A stretch of 64,000 nucleotides of DNA from Marinifilum fragile JCM 15579 (GCF_001310955.1 NZ_BAZX01000009.1:62001-126000); one strand, 5' to 3'. Positions 27,414 to 38,226 are shown, numbered from the stretch's first letter. The notes: a model not told the origin generated them from the letters alone. A program made the numbers and translations.

Positions 27414-27455
27414 TAGCTTTTAGCCTTTAGCTATTAGCTCTTAGCTTTTAAAATT
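27414..27455. repeat. 7-base repeat array upstream of aspS
   Basis: Five adjoining units TAGCTTT, TAGCCTT, TAGCTAT, TAGCTCT and TAGCTTT (27414-27448), plus a degenerate sixth (TAAAATT). The period is exactly seven. It lies between the divergent aspS and tadA genes, in the aspS leader. Confidence 0.85.
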
Positions 27456-27523
27456 CCGCACCAGAACATCCAAATCATACCATCGATTCTAAAATGGAAT
27501 TCATTCTTTGTTACTGGTTTTGT

Positions 27524-27531
27524 TAACTTTG
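27524..27531 (+). promoter_or_regulatory. candidate -7 box for tadA
   Basis: TAACTTTG matches TAnnTTTG about 65 bases upstream of tadA. The upstream TTTG is too close (13 bases) to be a standard -33 element. Confidence 0.4.
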
Positions 27532-27596
27532 CGAAAATACTAACAATTTGTGAAACAGAACAGCTTTCATTAACAGATTTATAAAAAAGATTATTT

Positions 27597-28058
27597 ATGA
27601 ATTCGAACGATACAATTACTCCATTTTCCGATGAATATTTTATGAAACAAGCCATGCAGGAAGCCTACAAAGCTTTTGAAGAAGATGAGATCCCTGTAGG
27701 CGCAGTAATCGTTAGTAACAACAGGATAATTGCCCGTTCGCACAATTTAACTGAGCGATTGAACGATGTAACTGCACATGCCGAAATGCAAGCCATTACT
27801 TCGGCTGCCAATTATTTGGGCGGAAAATATTTAAAAGATTGCACCCTTTATGTTACTTTGGAACCTTGTAATATGTGCGCTGGTGCTTTGGCATGGTCGC
27901 AAATCACCCGAATTGTTTATGCTGCTGGAGATGAAAAAAGAGGCTTCACAAGATTTACTCCTTCTCCCTTACATCCGAGAACCGAAATTACATCAGGAAT
28001 ACTAGAAGAGGAAAGCTCAGAGCTTATAAAAAGTTTTTTCTCAAAAAAGAGGAGCTAG
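27597..28058 (+). CDS. tadA: tRNA adenosine(34) deaminase / nucleoside deaminase
   Basis: A 153-residue zinc deaminase of the cytidine-deaminase fold. Catalytic motif HAEMQAI (zinc His and proton-shuttle Glu, near residue 61) and PCNMCAGA (zinc cysteines, near 91) are intact, with the family EIPVGAVIV ahead. It probably converts the wobble adenosine of tRNA-Arg(ACG) to inosine; a free-base deaminase is less likely given the length and sequence pattern. Confidence 0.88.
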   Translation: MNSNDTITPFSDEYFMKQAMQEAYKAFEEDEIPVGAVIVSNNRIIARSHNLTERLNDVTAHAEMQAITSAANYLGGKYLKDCTLYVTLEPCNMCAGALAWSQITRIVYAAGDEKRGFTRFTPSPLHPRTEITSGILEEESSELIKSFFSKKRS

Positions 28059-28102
28059 TCTTAAAAAAATCGAATCAAAATTATTTTTTTACAAAAAAAG
28101 AT

Positions 28103-28110
28103 TACTTTTG
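28103..28110 (+). promoter_or_regulatory. candidate -7 box in the tadA-deoD gap
   Basis: TACTTTTG matches TAnnTTTG but lies about 200 bases before deoD and has no good -33 element. If used it would give a long leader. Confidence 0.25.
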
Positions 28111-28309
28111 TGATCGGCTTTAAATTTTTAAGCAGATTTTGTTAGCTATAATTCATCTGTCTAAAAACAAAAAAGCATACTACCGTCCAACCCATTTTAT
28201 AATTCATTCTCTTTTTTAGAAAGCGAGTAAAGCGCAATTATTTGCGGTATGATTTATTATTATACGTAAAACGATTATCTTTATTAGTAAACTTTTAAAA
28301 AAGGATACC

Positions 28310-29026
28310 ATGAGTGCACACAACGAAGCAAAAATGGGCGAAATTGCCGAAACAATACTTTTACCAGGAGATCCATTAAGAGCAAAATATATTGCTGATA
28401 ACTTTTTGGAAGATGTAGTATGCTACAACCAAGTAAGAAACATGCTTGGATTTACAGGAACTTACAAAGGAAAAAGAATTTCGGTTCAAGGAACAGGAAT
28501 GGGAGTTCCATCAATCTCTATTTACACTCATGAATTGATCAACCAATATGGTGTAAAAAACTTGATTAGAATTGGAACTTGTGGTTCATTCAACAAAGAT
28601 GTTCACGTACGCGACGTAATTTTATCAATGACATCATGTACCGATTCTGCAATTAACAGAAACTTGTTTAGAGGTATGGATTATGCTCCATGTGCTGACT
28701 TTGGCTTGCTAAGCGATGCACACAAGGCTGCTGTTGAAAAAGGCGTGAACGTAAAAGTTGGATCAACTTTAACATCAGATGTTTTCTATCACGACCTTAA
28801 CAACAACCCTGAACCGTTTAAACTATGGGCAGATTATGGAGTATTGGCTGTTGAAATGGAAGCTACTGCTTTATATACTTTAGCTGCTCGTTATAACGCA
28901 AAAGCACTGGCAATTATGACCGTAAGTGATCACATTCTTACTGGTGAAGAAACAAGTGCTGATGAGCGTCAAACCACTTTGAACACAATGATTGAAATTG
29001 GTTTGGAAACTGCAATTAGGCAATAA
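28310..29026 (+). CDS. deoD: purine-nucleoside phosphorylase, DeoD type
   Basis: A 238-residue hexameric purine-nucleoside phosphorylase that splits inosine, guanosine and adenosine (and deoxy forms) into base and ribose-1-phosphate. Family marks: the start [60 protein letters not shown] and the catalytic Asp in VSDHI. It contributes to purine salvage, as does apt 1.6 kb away. Length is normal. Confidence 0.97.
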   Translation: MSAHNEAKMGEIAETILLPGDPLRAKYIADNFLEDVVCYNQVRNMLGFTGTYKGKRISVQGTGMGVPSISIYTHELINQYGVKNLIRIGTCGSFNKDVHVRDVILSMTSCTDSAINRNLFRGMDYAPCADFGLLSDAHKAAVEKGVNVKVGSTLTSDVFYHDLNNNPEPFKLWADYGVLAVEMEATALYTLAARYNAKALAIMTVSDHILTGEETSADERQTTLNTMIEIGLETAIRQ

Positions 29027-29058
29027 TTTTAGATCAGATACATTTTAATGTACAGAAT

Positions 29059-29090
29059 GGAGGGGCTATCGGGGCTCCTCTTTCTTTTTG
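29059..29090 (+). terminator. terminator of deoD
   Basis: GGAGGGGC pairs with GCTCCTCT (one G-T pair), seven-base loop, then TTTCTTTTT. Confidence 0.65.
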
Positions 29091-29109
29091 GCATACATCT
29101 AAAATTTCA

Positions 29110-29145
29110 TTAAAAAAGCTTGACTGGATATTGCCAGACAAGCTT
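29110..29145 (-). terminator. terminator of aroA
   Basis: A twelve-pair stem with one mismatch (AAGCTTGtCTGG/CCAGtCAAGCTT on the minus strand), six-base loop, then TTTTTT. Confidence 0.8.
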
Positions 29146-29163
29146 CGGATATTTTATAAAGAA

Positions 29164-30390
29164 CTATTTTTCTTCAACAGCAAATCCCAATTCCTGTAAC
29201 TGCTCCCAAAACTCAGGGTAAGATTTTTTCACCACTTCAGGATCGTTGATTACAACATCAGGACGAACAAAAGCCACTGGCGCAAACGCCATAGCCATTC
29301 TATGATCGTGATAGGTTTCGATAACAATATTCTCATCCTCCTCTTTTCGTTCACCATCCCAGGCCAATTCACCTTCTGCAGGTTCATGAAGAATATATCC
29401 CAATTTGCCCAACTCGGTAATTAAAGCATGAATTCTATCGGTTTCTTTGATCTTAAGAGTTTCCAATCCTTTAAAGTGAAATGGAATTCCTTTTAGGCAG
29501 GAACACACGGCAAAAGTTTGTGCCAAATCGGGCATTTGCAAGAAATCATATAATAACCTTTTACAATCACTCTCCTTCTTTTCTATAAACATGCCTCGTT
29601 TCGAGTATTGTGTTTTCACACCCAACTTTTCGAACACAGGCACCAATCCCGAATCTCCCTGGAAACTTCTTCTTCTCAATCCATCAAGGTACAATTTCCC
29701 TTCAGCGGCCAAAGCCATAAACGACCACCAGTATGATGCTCCTGACCAATCGCCTTCAACCGTATACGGAATTCTTTGGTAAGCTTGTTTGGCAACAAAT
29801 ATCTCCTGTCCTTTAAATTCCGATTTTACACCAAACTCTTCCATAATATTAAGAGTCATTTCGATGTACGATCGTGAAACCACATCTCCTTTCAACTTAA
29901 TGCGTAAACCGTTTTCCAAACTTGGTGCAATTAGTAAGAGCGCCGATATGTATTGCGAACTGGTATCACCCTTCAATTCTACTTCCTTACCGGTGATATT
30001 CGATCCAAAAATCTTTAGCGGAGGATATCCTTCTTTCTCCAGGTAAGAAATTTGAGCTCCCAACGAATTTAATGCATCCACCAAAACACCTATTGGACGT
30101 TCTTTCATTCTATCAGATCCTGTCAAAGTCCATTCACCAACAATTTTTGACAAATATGCGGTCAAAAAACGCATGGTTGTCCCTGCATGACCTACATCAA
30201 AAGTATTGGTATTCGAGAATAAAATGTTTTGCATCACTCTCGAATCATCACAATCAGATAGATTTTTAATTGGCTCAAAACTATTGCTCAAAGCATTAAT
30301 TATCTGCACTCGATTCGAAATACTTTTCGATGATGGAAGTACAACTCTTCCTTCCAGAACTTTATTAGGTTTAGAAATGGAATATTGCAT
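29164..30390 (-). CDS. aroA: 3-phosphoshikimate 1-carboxyvinyltransferase (EPSP synthase)
   Basis: A 408-residue enzyme of the shikimate route that joins phosphoenolpyruvate to shikimate-3-phosphate. Motifs: LPSSKSISNRVQII at the N terminus (phosphate binding), GHAGTTMRFLTAYLS near 77, RPIGVLVDALNSLGA near 110, the catalytic DLAQTFAV near 288, and KETDRI near 314. It is slightly short of the usual 427 residues, as is common in Bacteroidota. It is convergent with deoD, each with its own terminator. Confidence 0.96.
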   Translation of the reverse strand: MQYSISKPNKVLEGRVVLPSSKSISNRVQIINALSNSFEPIKNLSDCDDSRVMQNILFSNTNTFDVGHAGTTMRFLTAYLSKIVGEWTLTGSDRMKERPIGVLVDALNSLGAQISYLEKEGYPPLKIFGSNITGKEVELKGDTSSQYISALLLIAPSLENGLRIKLKGDVVSRSYIEMTLNIMEEFGVKSEFKGQEIFVAKQAYQRIPYTVEGDWSGASYWWSFMALAAEGKLYLDGLRRRSFQGDSGLVPVFEKLGVKTQYSKRGMFIEKKESDCKRLLYDFLQMPDLAQTFAVCSCLKGIPFHFKGLETLKIKETDRIHALITELGKLGYILHEPAEGELAWDGERKEEDENIVIETYHDHRMAMAFAPVAFVRPDVVINDPEVVKKSYPEFWEQLQELGFAVEEK

Positions 30391-30541
30391 GATCTATTGA
30401 TTTTGTAGTTATACCGATTATTAATTAGTAAAATTCATTTGATTGCTGCGCACTAATGAATAACTAATTATATATCGGCATTTCAATTAAATATTTCTCT
30501 ATTTCGCAAATTGCTCACAGAGAAATTTAAATGGTTACACA

Positions 30542-30575
30542 AAAATAGGCCAACAATTATGAATGATTGTTGGCC
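30542..30575 (-). terminator. terminator of apt
   Basis: A perfect ten-pair stem (GGCCAACAAT/ATTGTTGGCC), eight-base loop, followed on the minus strand by TATTTTTG. Confidence 0.8.
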
Positions 30576-30600
30576 GACATATCATTAAAAGTAAAACTCT

Positions 30601-31131
30601 TTAAAAATGAAATAAAGAATCTACTTCGAAACTCGTATTCAATTTGTCGCGACCTTTTAAAAAGTCAAGCTCTACAAGGAAATTTACAAAAGCCTTGTTC
30701 ACACCACATTTTGCAAGTAGGTTGATAGAAGCTGCTGCTGTACCTCCTGTTGCCAACAAATCGTCATGCAACAAAACAACATCATCTTCAGTTAAAGCAT
30801 CCTGGTGGATGTGAATTTCATCCTCGCCATACTCTAAAGTATATTTTTCAGAGTACGTTGCAGCAGGCAATTTACCTGGTTTACGAATCGGCACAAATCC
30901 AGCATTTAATTTGTAAGCCAACACTGTTCCCAAAATAAAACCACGACTCTCTAATCCTACTACCTTGGTAATTCCTTTGTCTTTATATTGCTCGTATAAT
31001 GTTTCTACTAATGTTGCCACATGCTTTTCATCTTTCAACATTGTAGTAATATCTTTAAAAACGATTCCTTCCTTTGGGAAGTCAATCACATCTCTGATTG
31101 AATTTTTTGCTTCTTGAAGTCTTGCTTCCAT
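30601..31131 (-). CDS. apt: adenine phosphoribosyltransferase
   Basis: Converts adenine and PRPP to AMP. The protein, about 176 residues, has the APT start (SIRDVIDFPKEGIVFKDIT), ESRGFILG, RKPGKLPAATYSEKYTLEYG (adenine-side hood) and the PRPP loop VVLLHDDLLATGGTAAA. I prefer the second ATG (ending 31131), which aligns with the family; a start two codons upstream (31137) is also possible. Confidence 0.95.
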   Translation of the reverse strand: MEARLQEAKNSIRDVIDFPKEGIVFKDITTMLKDEKHVATLVETLYEQYKDKGITKVVGLESRGFILGTVLAYKLNAGFVPIRKPGKLPAATYSEKYTLEYGEDEIHIHQDALTEDDVVLLHDDLLATGGTAAASINLLAKCGVNKAFVNFLVELDFLKGRDKLNTSFEVDSLFHF

Positions 31132-31137
31132 TATCAT

Positions 31138-31447
31138 TTTATTTTTCCAGGTGTAAAAAACACAAATCCGAGTTGGCTAAAAGGCGCAACAATTCGGAAG
31201 AAGTGGAACATTCACCCCCTCATCACTTATATTATTCAAAATATTTACTTGATAAAGTGTGGGATAATTCCGGGTAAAAATAGAAAAGTCCGTTTAAATA
31301 AACATTATAAATTGCAAAAATCGCACAATCTTTTTACAGATATTTAAATAAAGACTATCAACAACATTGAGGAAGATATTTTCGATTAGTTATTGTCGAA
31401 TATATCCATTAGTTTTTACCTTTGGTGTGGAATTTTACACACAAAAC
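31138..31447. other. intergenic region between divergent apt and a small membrane-protein gene
   Basis: About 310 bases. The right part holds a good promoter for the downstream gene. I see no convincing -7 box for apt on the minus strand and no structured element. Confidence 0.5.
31393..31424 (+). promoter_or_regulatory. promoter of the frameshifted small membrane-protein gene
   Basis: TTG (31393-31395), 21 bases, TACCTTTG (31417-31424): a full match to the Bacteroidota promoter. It places the transcript start shortly before the ATG at 31448 and so supports that start codon. Confidence 0.65.
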
Positions 31448-31908
31448 ATGACAATCAACAATCAAAATCGAGCAAGCTGGATTAAACTAGCCTACTATTT
31501 ATTAATATTCCTTTTTTTAGCTTCAATTATTCTTCTGTTGTATTTAAATATCAACAAACCATATCAGGTAATTGGAATAATCAGTGCGTTTGTTATTTCG
31601 GCAATTGCTTTTCATTTCATTTAAATTTTAATTTCATCATATATAAGGAAGGTGATGATAAAATCATTCTTCGATACTATCCTCTTCATCCCTTTCATGA
31701 TAATTTTAAATCCATTGAGATTCCTAAAAATTGCTTTGCCAAGTACGATTTGGAGACAAAAACTTTTGGACTTAAGCCAATTGTTACACTATATCAATTA
31801 ACCGACAAAGGAATTGCAAAGTACCCATCGGTTTGTTTGTCTGCACTTTCCAAATCTGAAAGAAAGAAATTAATAGATTCTCTATCTCGAAATAGTCTGA
31901 AAAAGTAA
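31448..31908 (+). pseudogene. small membrane protein of unknown function, interrupted by a frameshift
   Basis: The first frame gives a 58-residue piece with two hydrophobic helices (LAYYLLIFLFLASIILLLYL; VIGIISAFVISAIAFHFI) and stops at 31624. Directly after it, the next frame encodes a convincing cytoplasmic-looking tail (NFIIYKEGDDKIILRYYPLHPF, then about 70 residues ending SLSRNSLKK) that stops at 31908 but has no start codon of its own. One extra T in the run at 31620-31622 would fuse them into about 153 residues. The composite resembles small two-helix proteins with a PH-like tail, but the family is not certain. Confidence 0.7.
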
Positions 31909-31971
31909 TTCAGGGCATACTATATTACTTTATTCATCGTTAGCCATACCATATAACAAATAAACTTCAGA

Positions 31972-32562
31972 ATGAAATTTAAAACTCTTGTAGCAATTTT
32001 GCTATGCACACTATCTTTAAATACTCTTGCGCAAAACAACGATTTACGCCTTAATATAGGAATTCCTTTAGGCAAGTATGGCAAATTCGATCACAACTTT
32101 GCAGGATCTGATGAAACCAACTATCCTTCAATTTTAATACAACTTGAAAAAGGATGGCAGGAAAACTTGAGCATAGGTGCGTATATTGGTTATGCAGGAC
32201 AGAAACATGAATACGATTTTGGCCACAGCGAAATAAATTACAATTATTACCGATTGGGAAGTGTACTTACTTATAAATTGAATGATTGGCTATCAGGCAT
32301 GAATATCTCCACTGGTTATGATGTTGATTTGTACACTTCAGTTAAAGCTGGTTTTTCTTTGGAGCATAAGAAATATGAGAACACAAGACCCAATGCAAGT
32401 TCGGATGCAGTATATTCAGACAATACTTCAAACGATTTGTTGTTTGATTTAGGAGTTGTACTTGGCGCACGTTATCATTTTTCAAATCAATTTGGATTAT
32501 TTACAGAATTAGGCTGGGCTAATGCCGGATTTTTAACCATCGGAACAACATTTACTTTATAA
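31972..32562 (+). CDS. outer-membrane beta-barrel protein
   Basis: A 196-residue exported protein with a signal peptide (MKFKTLVAILLCTLSLNTLAQ) and alternating amphipathic strands typical of small eight-stranded barrels: SIGAYIGYAGQKHEY, YYRLGSVLTYKLNDWL, SVKAGFSLEHKKYE. It ends in a hydrophobic final strand (FLTIGTTFTL, terminal aromatic near the end). Function unknown. Confidence 0.75.
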   Translation: MKFKTLVAILLCTLSLNTLAQNNDLRLNIGIPLGKYGKFDHNFAGSDETNYPSILIQLEKGWQENLSIGAYIGYAGQKHEYDFGHSEINYNYYRLGSVLTYKLNDWLSGMNISTGYDVDLYTSVKAGFSLEHKKYENTRPNASSDAVYSDNTSNDLLFDLGVVLGARYHFSNQFGLFTELGWANAGFLTIGTTFTL

Positions 32563-32610
32563 ATATTTTGTAAATTCATATCCAGATTATTACAATCCTA
32601 TTAATAAGGT

Positions 32611-33717
32611 ATGGATAGAATTTACAAAATTGCTTTAAGCTTTATAAATGGCTTTGGACCCGTAAATATTAAAAAGTCTATTGCCTATACTGGCAGCATT
32701 GAAGCTTTTTTTACAGAGAAGAAACAAAACCTTCTGAAAATTCCAGGAATTGGTCAGGCATTTATTCAAAAGTTAGACCGAGAAGCATCTCTTCTTCAGG
32801 CTGAAGAGGAGCTTAAATTCATTGAGAAAAATGAAATTCAAATTGCATTTTATCTCGAAGACAACTATCCAAAAAGACTACTTAACTGTTCCGATTCTCC
32901 TTGCACACTATATTATAAAGGTACTGCTGATTTGAATGCCAGCAGAAACATCAGCATAGTTGGCACAAGAAATGCCAGCGATTATGGGAAAGAGCAATGC
33001 TCTAAACTAGTTAAGGATCTATCGGAAAAATCAATAAAAACCACAATAATTAGCGGACTGGCTTACGGCATAGATATTTGTGCACACAAGGCTGCCATGC
33101 AATATCAACTTCCAACCATAGCTGCTATTGGTCATGGCTTTCAGCAAATGTACCCGGCTCAACACAGAAACTATGCCGAGGAGATCATCCATAAAAGTGG
33201 AGCAATTGTTAGTGAATTTACCTCAAACAGTAAGTTTGATCCAAAAAACTTTGTCCGACGCAACAGAATAATTGCTGGCATGTCGGACGCAACCATAGTA
33301 ATAGAATCTGCCCGAAAGGGCGGTTCATTGGTAACTGCTGATATTGCTAACTCATACAATAGAGATGTATTTGCTTTTCCTGGAAGAATCAGCGATAAAT
33401 ATTCCGAAGGATGTAATTTCCTAATCAAAACCAACCAAGCTCACTTAATAGAAAACATCTCAGACTTGGAGTATATCTTAGGTTGGGACGATCAGACTAA
33501 AAAAACAAAGGAGATTCAAACCAGACTCTTTGTAGAACTTACCAAGGAGGAGGAAAAAATAATCTCGACACTTCGAGATTTAGAAAAAACACCTATTGAT
33601 TTAATTTGTTTGAAAAGTTCATTTCCGATGAGCAAGGTGTCAAGTTTGCTCTTAAAACTAGAATTTGATGGCATGGTGAAGTCACATCCTGGAAAAATCT
33701 ACTCCTTAAATTCATGA
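32611..33717 (+). CDS. dprA: DNA-processing protein DprA
   Basis: A 368-residue protein that loads RecA on incoming single-stranded DNA during transformation. An N-terminal helix-hairpin-helix part (LLKIPGIGQAFIQKL) is followed by the extended Rossmann DprA domain (SIVGTRNASDYGKEQ near residue 113; ISGLAYGIDICAHKAA near 150; RNRIIAGMSDATIVIESARKGGSLVTA near 220) and a C-terminal winged helix. Complete and of normal length. No other competence genes are in the window. Confidence 0.95.
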   Translation: MDRIYKIALSFINGFGPVNIKKSIAYTGSIEAFFTEKKQNLLKIPGIGQAFIQKLDREASLLQAEEELKFIEKNEIQIAFYLEDNYPKRLLNCSDSPCTLYYKGTADLNASRNISIVGTRNASDYGKEQCSKLVKDLSEKSIKTTIISGLAYGIDICAHKAAMQYQLPTIAAIGHGFQQMYPAQHRNYAEEIIHKSGAIVSEFTSNSKFDPKNFVRRNRIIAGMSDATIVIESARKGGSLVTADIANSYNRDVFAFPGRISDKYSEGCNFLIKTNQAHLIENISDLEYILGWDDQTKKTKEIQTRLFVELTKEEEKIISTLRDLEKTPIDLICLKSSFPMSKVSSLLLKLEFDGMVKSHPGKIYSLNS

Positions 33718-33831
33718 AAATTGTCAATTTTTATGCTTTCATGTTGTAGAACAGAAATTAAGCCTTTTTATCTAGTTGATTCATTGCATATTACAATTTC
33801 CGAAAACGTTATAAAAAAAATCAGCTTTTAA

Positions 33832-33861
33832 TTTGTGATTATGAAAATTTGTCTACATTTG
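33832..33861 (+). promoter_or_regulatory. promoter of gdhA
   Basis: TTTG (33832-33835), 18 bases, TACATTTG (33854-33861): a close match to the Bacteroidota consensus, 60 bases before the start codon. Confidence 0.65.
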
Positions 33862-33921
33862 ACACCAAGAACTAATAATTAAAACACAACAAACAATTTT
33901 AATTTCATAACAAGTTTGGAT

Positions 33922-35256
<1,335 letters not shown>

Positions 35257-35278
35257 TATGAATTACGCCTAATATATA

Positions 35279-35307
35279 AAAAAGCCGGCTCTGCCGGCTT
35301 TTTTTGT
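35279..35307 (+). terminator. terminator of gdhA
   Basis: AAAGCCGGC/GCCGGCTTT, three-base loop, long T run. Confidence 0.92.
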
Positions 35308-35376
35308 ACTGATTTCTGTTCAAATTCCTTTTGTATTCCTGTTGCGATTCAATAAGTTTGCACAAAAAGTAAAAAT

Positions 35377-36144
35377 ATGAATCTAATCGATACTCATTCG
35401 CATATTTACTCCGAAGATTTTAATGATGACATTAATCAAATCATTGAAAATTCAAAGGAGGCAGGAGTTGAAAAAATACTTTTACCCAATATCAATTCTC
35501 AATCAATTGATCAAATGCATTCTTTGGAAAGGATGTTTCCAGGCTACTGTATTCCGATGATGGGATTACATCCTACTTCTGTAAAGGAGAATTTTCAGGA
35601 TGAATTAAATATTTGCAAAAATTGGTTAAACTCAAGAAAATACTGTGCAATTGGTGAAATTGGAATTGATTTGTACTGGGATAAAACATTCGTAAAAGAG
35701 CAACAAATTGTTTTCGATACTCAAATTAATTGGGCATTAAAATTCAATCTGCCAATAGTGATCCATTCCAGAGAATCTTTCGATGAAATATTTGAGATAT
35801 TGGAAAATTATAAGAATTCTAACTTAAGAGGAGTATTTCATAGTTTTTCAGGAAATCTTGAGCAAGCAAATAAAGCAATTGAATTAGGTTTCTTACTTGG
35901 TATAAATGGGATTGTAACTTTTAAAAATTCAGGTTTAGATAAAACCATTGCCAAAGTACCCCTAGAAAAGTTAATGCTGGAAACAGATGCGCCTTACCTG
36001 GCTCCTGTTCCCAAAAGAGGGAAACGAAACGAAAGCTCATACGTGAGATACACCGCACAGAAAATTGCAGAAATTTATCAGACCAAAATAGAAAGAGTGG
36101 CAGAAATCACGAGCTACAATGCAAGAAATTTGTTCAACTTATAA
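35377..36144 (+). CDS. tatD: TatD-family metal-dependent hydrolase
   Basis: A 255-residue TIM-barrel nuclease of the amidohydrolase superfamily. Metal ligands: DTHSHIY at the start (HxH), the glutamate in IGEIGIDLYWD near 92, HSRESF near 128, HSFSG near 153, and the catalytic aspartate in LETDAPYLAPVP near 202. Family members degrade DNA 3' ends or D-aminoacyl-tRNA. The asparaginase gene follows after 11 bases, so they are probably one operon. Confidence 0.93.
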   Translation: MNLIDTHSHIYSEDFNDDINQIIENSKEAGVEKILLPNINSQSIDQMHSLERMFPGYCIPMMGLHPTSVKENFQDELNICKNWLNSRKYCAIGEIGIDLYWDKTFVKEQQIVFDTQINWALKFNLPIVIHSRESFDEIFEILENYKNSNLRGVFHSFSGNLEQANKAIELGFLLGINGIVTFKNSGLDKTIAKVPLEKLMLETDAPYLAPVPKRGKRNESSYVRYTAQKIAEIYQTKIERVAEITSYNARNLFNL

Positions 36145-36155
36145 CACCTCTCTCA

Positions 36156-37190
36156 ATGGACAAAAAACAAACTTCTATTCTAATATTATATACCGGAGGT
36201 ACAATCGGTATGGTAAACGATCCCGAAACAGGATCGTTAATTCCTTTTGATTTTGATCACATCGTAAAACAGGTTCCAGAATTAAAGGAATTCGGATACG
36301 AACTTACTTCCATCGCTTTTGATCCATTAATCGATTCTTCAAATTTAAACCCTGAAGTCTGGGTGAAAATTGCAGAACTGATTAAAGAGAATTATAACAA
36401 TTACGATGGATTTGTTGTGCTTCACGGAACAGACACAATGTCCTTTACTGCATCTGCATTAAGCTTTATGCTTGATAATTTGCAAAAACCGGTAATATTA
36501 ACTGGATCCCAATTACCAATTGGCACCTTAAGAACCGATGGAAAAGAAAACCTAATAACAGCTATTGAGATAGCGGCAGCTTATAAAAATGGACAAGCAA
36601 TGGTGCCAGAGGTTTGTATTGTATTCGAAAATCAATTGTTCAGAGGAAACAGAACTACAAAGCACAATGCAGAACATTTTAATGCATTCTATTCATACAA
36701 TTATCCTGATTTGGCAAAAATAGGAATCAATATCAATTACAATTATTCAGCTATTCATTATCCAAGTCATCCAAAACAACTCGAAATTAGTACAGAGTTT
36801 GATACCAATATCGCCATTTTAAAAATCTTCCCTGGAATCAACAAACAAGTGGTCGATTCCATATTAAATATCGAAGGTTTAAAAGGAGTGGTAATGGAAA
36901 CATATGGTGCGGGCAATGCTCCAACCGACAAATGGTTTATCGACTCTATCAAAGAGGCAATCAATCGAGGGATTGTTATATACAACATTACCCAATGTGC
37001 CGCAGGAAGTGTTGAAATGGGGCTATATGAAACAAGTTTAGAGCTACTTAAGGCAGGTGTAGTGAGCGGGCATGACATTACTACAGAGGCTGCAATTAGC
37101 AAACTAATGTTTATCTTGGGTAAAAAGCTAGACATGCCACAAACCAAATTGCTTTTAAATAAATCTCTAAAGGGCGAATTAAGCCAATAG
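36156..37190 (+). CDS. ansA: type I (cytoplasmic) L-asparaginase
   Basis: A 344-residue threonine-nucleophile amidohydrolase giving aspartate and ammonia. Two catalytic threonine motifs are present: YTGGTIGM near residue 12 and LHGTDTMSFTASALSFML near 90. There is no signal peptide, matching the cytoplasmic type I form; LTGSQLPIGTLRTDGKENL and MVMETYGAGNAP-like segments follow. It is the second gene of a pair with tatD. Confidence 0.93.
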   Translation: MDKKQTSILILYTGGTIGMVNDPETGSLIPFDFDHIVKQVPELKEFGYELTSIAFDPLIDSSNLNPEVWVKIAELIKENYNNYDGFVVLHGTDTMSFTASALSFMLDNLQKPVILTGSQLPIGTLRTDGKENLITAIEIAAAYKNGQAMVPEVCIVFENQLFRGNRTTKHNAEHFNAFYSYNYPDLAKIGININYNYSAIHYPSHPKQLEISTEFDTNIAILKIFPGINKQVVDSILNIEGLKGVVMETYGAGNAPTDKWFIDSIKEAINRGIVIYNITQCAAGSVEMGLYETSLELLKAGVVSGHDITTEAAISKLMFILGKKLDMPQTKLLLNKSLKGELSQ

Positions 37191-37333
37191 AATATTTGTT
37201 TTTCACATTTTTTTTGTAATTTGGTGCACTGTTTAAAGCTTTCTATATTACATAAATACCAAATCACAGGTAGTTGAAAGCATTATAAACAGAATAGTTT
37301 TAAAGAATAATATACAAACAACTAAGGAATTAG

Positions 37334-37364
37334 TTGTTTAAAAGATCGCAATCGTTTAATTTTG
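37334..37364 (+). promoter_or_regulatory. promoter of the exbB-exbD operon
   Basis: TTG (37334-37336), 20 bases, TAATTTTG (37357-37364): a close match to the Bacteroidota promoter, 41 bases before the start codon. Confidence 0.75.
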
Positions 37365-37404
37365 TAAAAAATAATTTCGTTAATTAAAATTTGAAAAACA
37401 GACT

Positions 37405-38217
37405 ATGAAAAAGTTATTTGCATTTATAGCAGTTATCGGGATGCTAAGCTTAGGAGCATCATCTTACGCAGTTGCTCAGGATGAGACAGCAGAAACTACC
37501 GTAGATACAACTCAGGTTGCAGAGGAAACTACAGTTGAAGAGCCTGCAGCTAAAGTTATGGAAGAAGAAGCTATCGAAAGCACATCTTTCCACAAAGTTG
37601 TTAAGAAGCAATTCATCCAAGGTGGTGCAATGTTTATGAGCTTCGTATTGCTAGCTCTTATCTTAGGTCTTGCTTTGTCTATTGAAAGAATCATTTACTT
37701 GAACCTTTCAACTACAAACACTAAGAAATTAATTGCTAACCTTGAAGATGCATTAAACAACGGTGGTGTTGAAGCTGCTAAAGAAGTTTGTAGAAATACT
37801 CGTGGTCCTATCGCTAGCATTTTCTACCAAGGTCTTGACCGTATCGACGAAGGTATTGAAGTAGTAGAAAAATCAGTTGTTTCTTATGGATCAGTTCAAA
37901 TGGGTCTATTGGAAAAAGGTCTTTCTTGGATTGGTTTGATGATCGGTTTGGCACCTATGTTAGGATTTATGGGTACTGTAATCGGTATGATTGATGCTTT
38001 CGACTCAATTCAGTCTATGGGTACTATTTCTCCAGCAGCTGTAGCAGGTGGTATTAAAATCGCTTTGATTACAACTGTATCTGGTTTGATCGTAGCAATG
38101 ATCCTTCAAGTATTCTACAACTACTGTACTGCTAAAGTTGACAGTATTGTAAACAACATGGAAGATGCTTCAATCTCTCTTCTTGATATCCTTGTAAAAT
38201 ACAACATGAAAAAATAA
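37405..38217 (+). CDS. exbB: MotA/TolQ/ExbB proton-channel family protein
   Basis: A 270-residue inner-membrane protein that, with ExbD, turns the proton gradient into work on TonB-type machines. An N-terminal signal or first helix (FAFIAVIGMLSLGASSYAVAQ) is followed by an unusual Ala/Thr/Glu-rich acidic stretch (residues 26-55), then the ExbB core: a helix at 72-92, a cytoplasmic loop with ASIFYQGLDRIDEG, and the paired helices including GLMIGLAPMLGFMGTVIGMIDAFDSI and IALITTVSGLIVAMILQVFYN. It is the first of four co-directional genes. The Bacteroidota partner could be TonB transport or gliding/secretion. Confidence 0.92.
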   Translation: MKKLFAFIAVIGMLSLGASSYAVAQDETAETTVDTTQVAEETTVEEPAAKVMEEEAIESTSFHKVVKKQFIQGGAMFMSFVLLALILGLALSIERIIYLNLSTTNTKKLIANLEDALNNGGVEAAKEVCRNTRGPIASIFYQGLDRIDEGIEVVEKSVVSYGSVQMGLLEKGLSWIGLMIGLAPMLGFMGTVIGMIDAFDSIQSMGTISPAAVAGGIKIALITTVSGLIVAMILQVFYNYCTAKVDSIVNNMEDASISLLDILVKYNMKK

Positions 38218-38226
38218 TTATAGACT

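Noticed and set aside
28059..28309. Riboswitch or small RNA in the tadA-deoD gap
   Set aside because: There is a possible long leader and a weak CATAC/GTATG pairing, but no convincing fold and no terminator.
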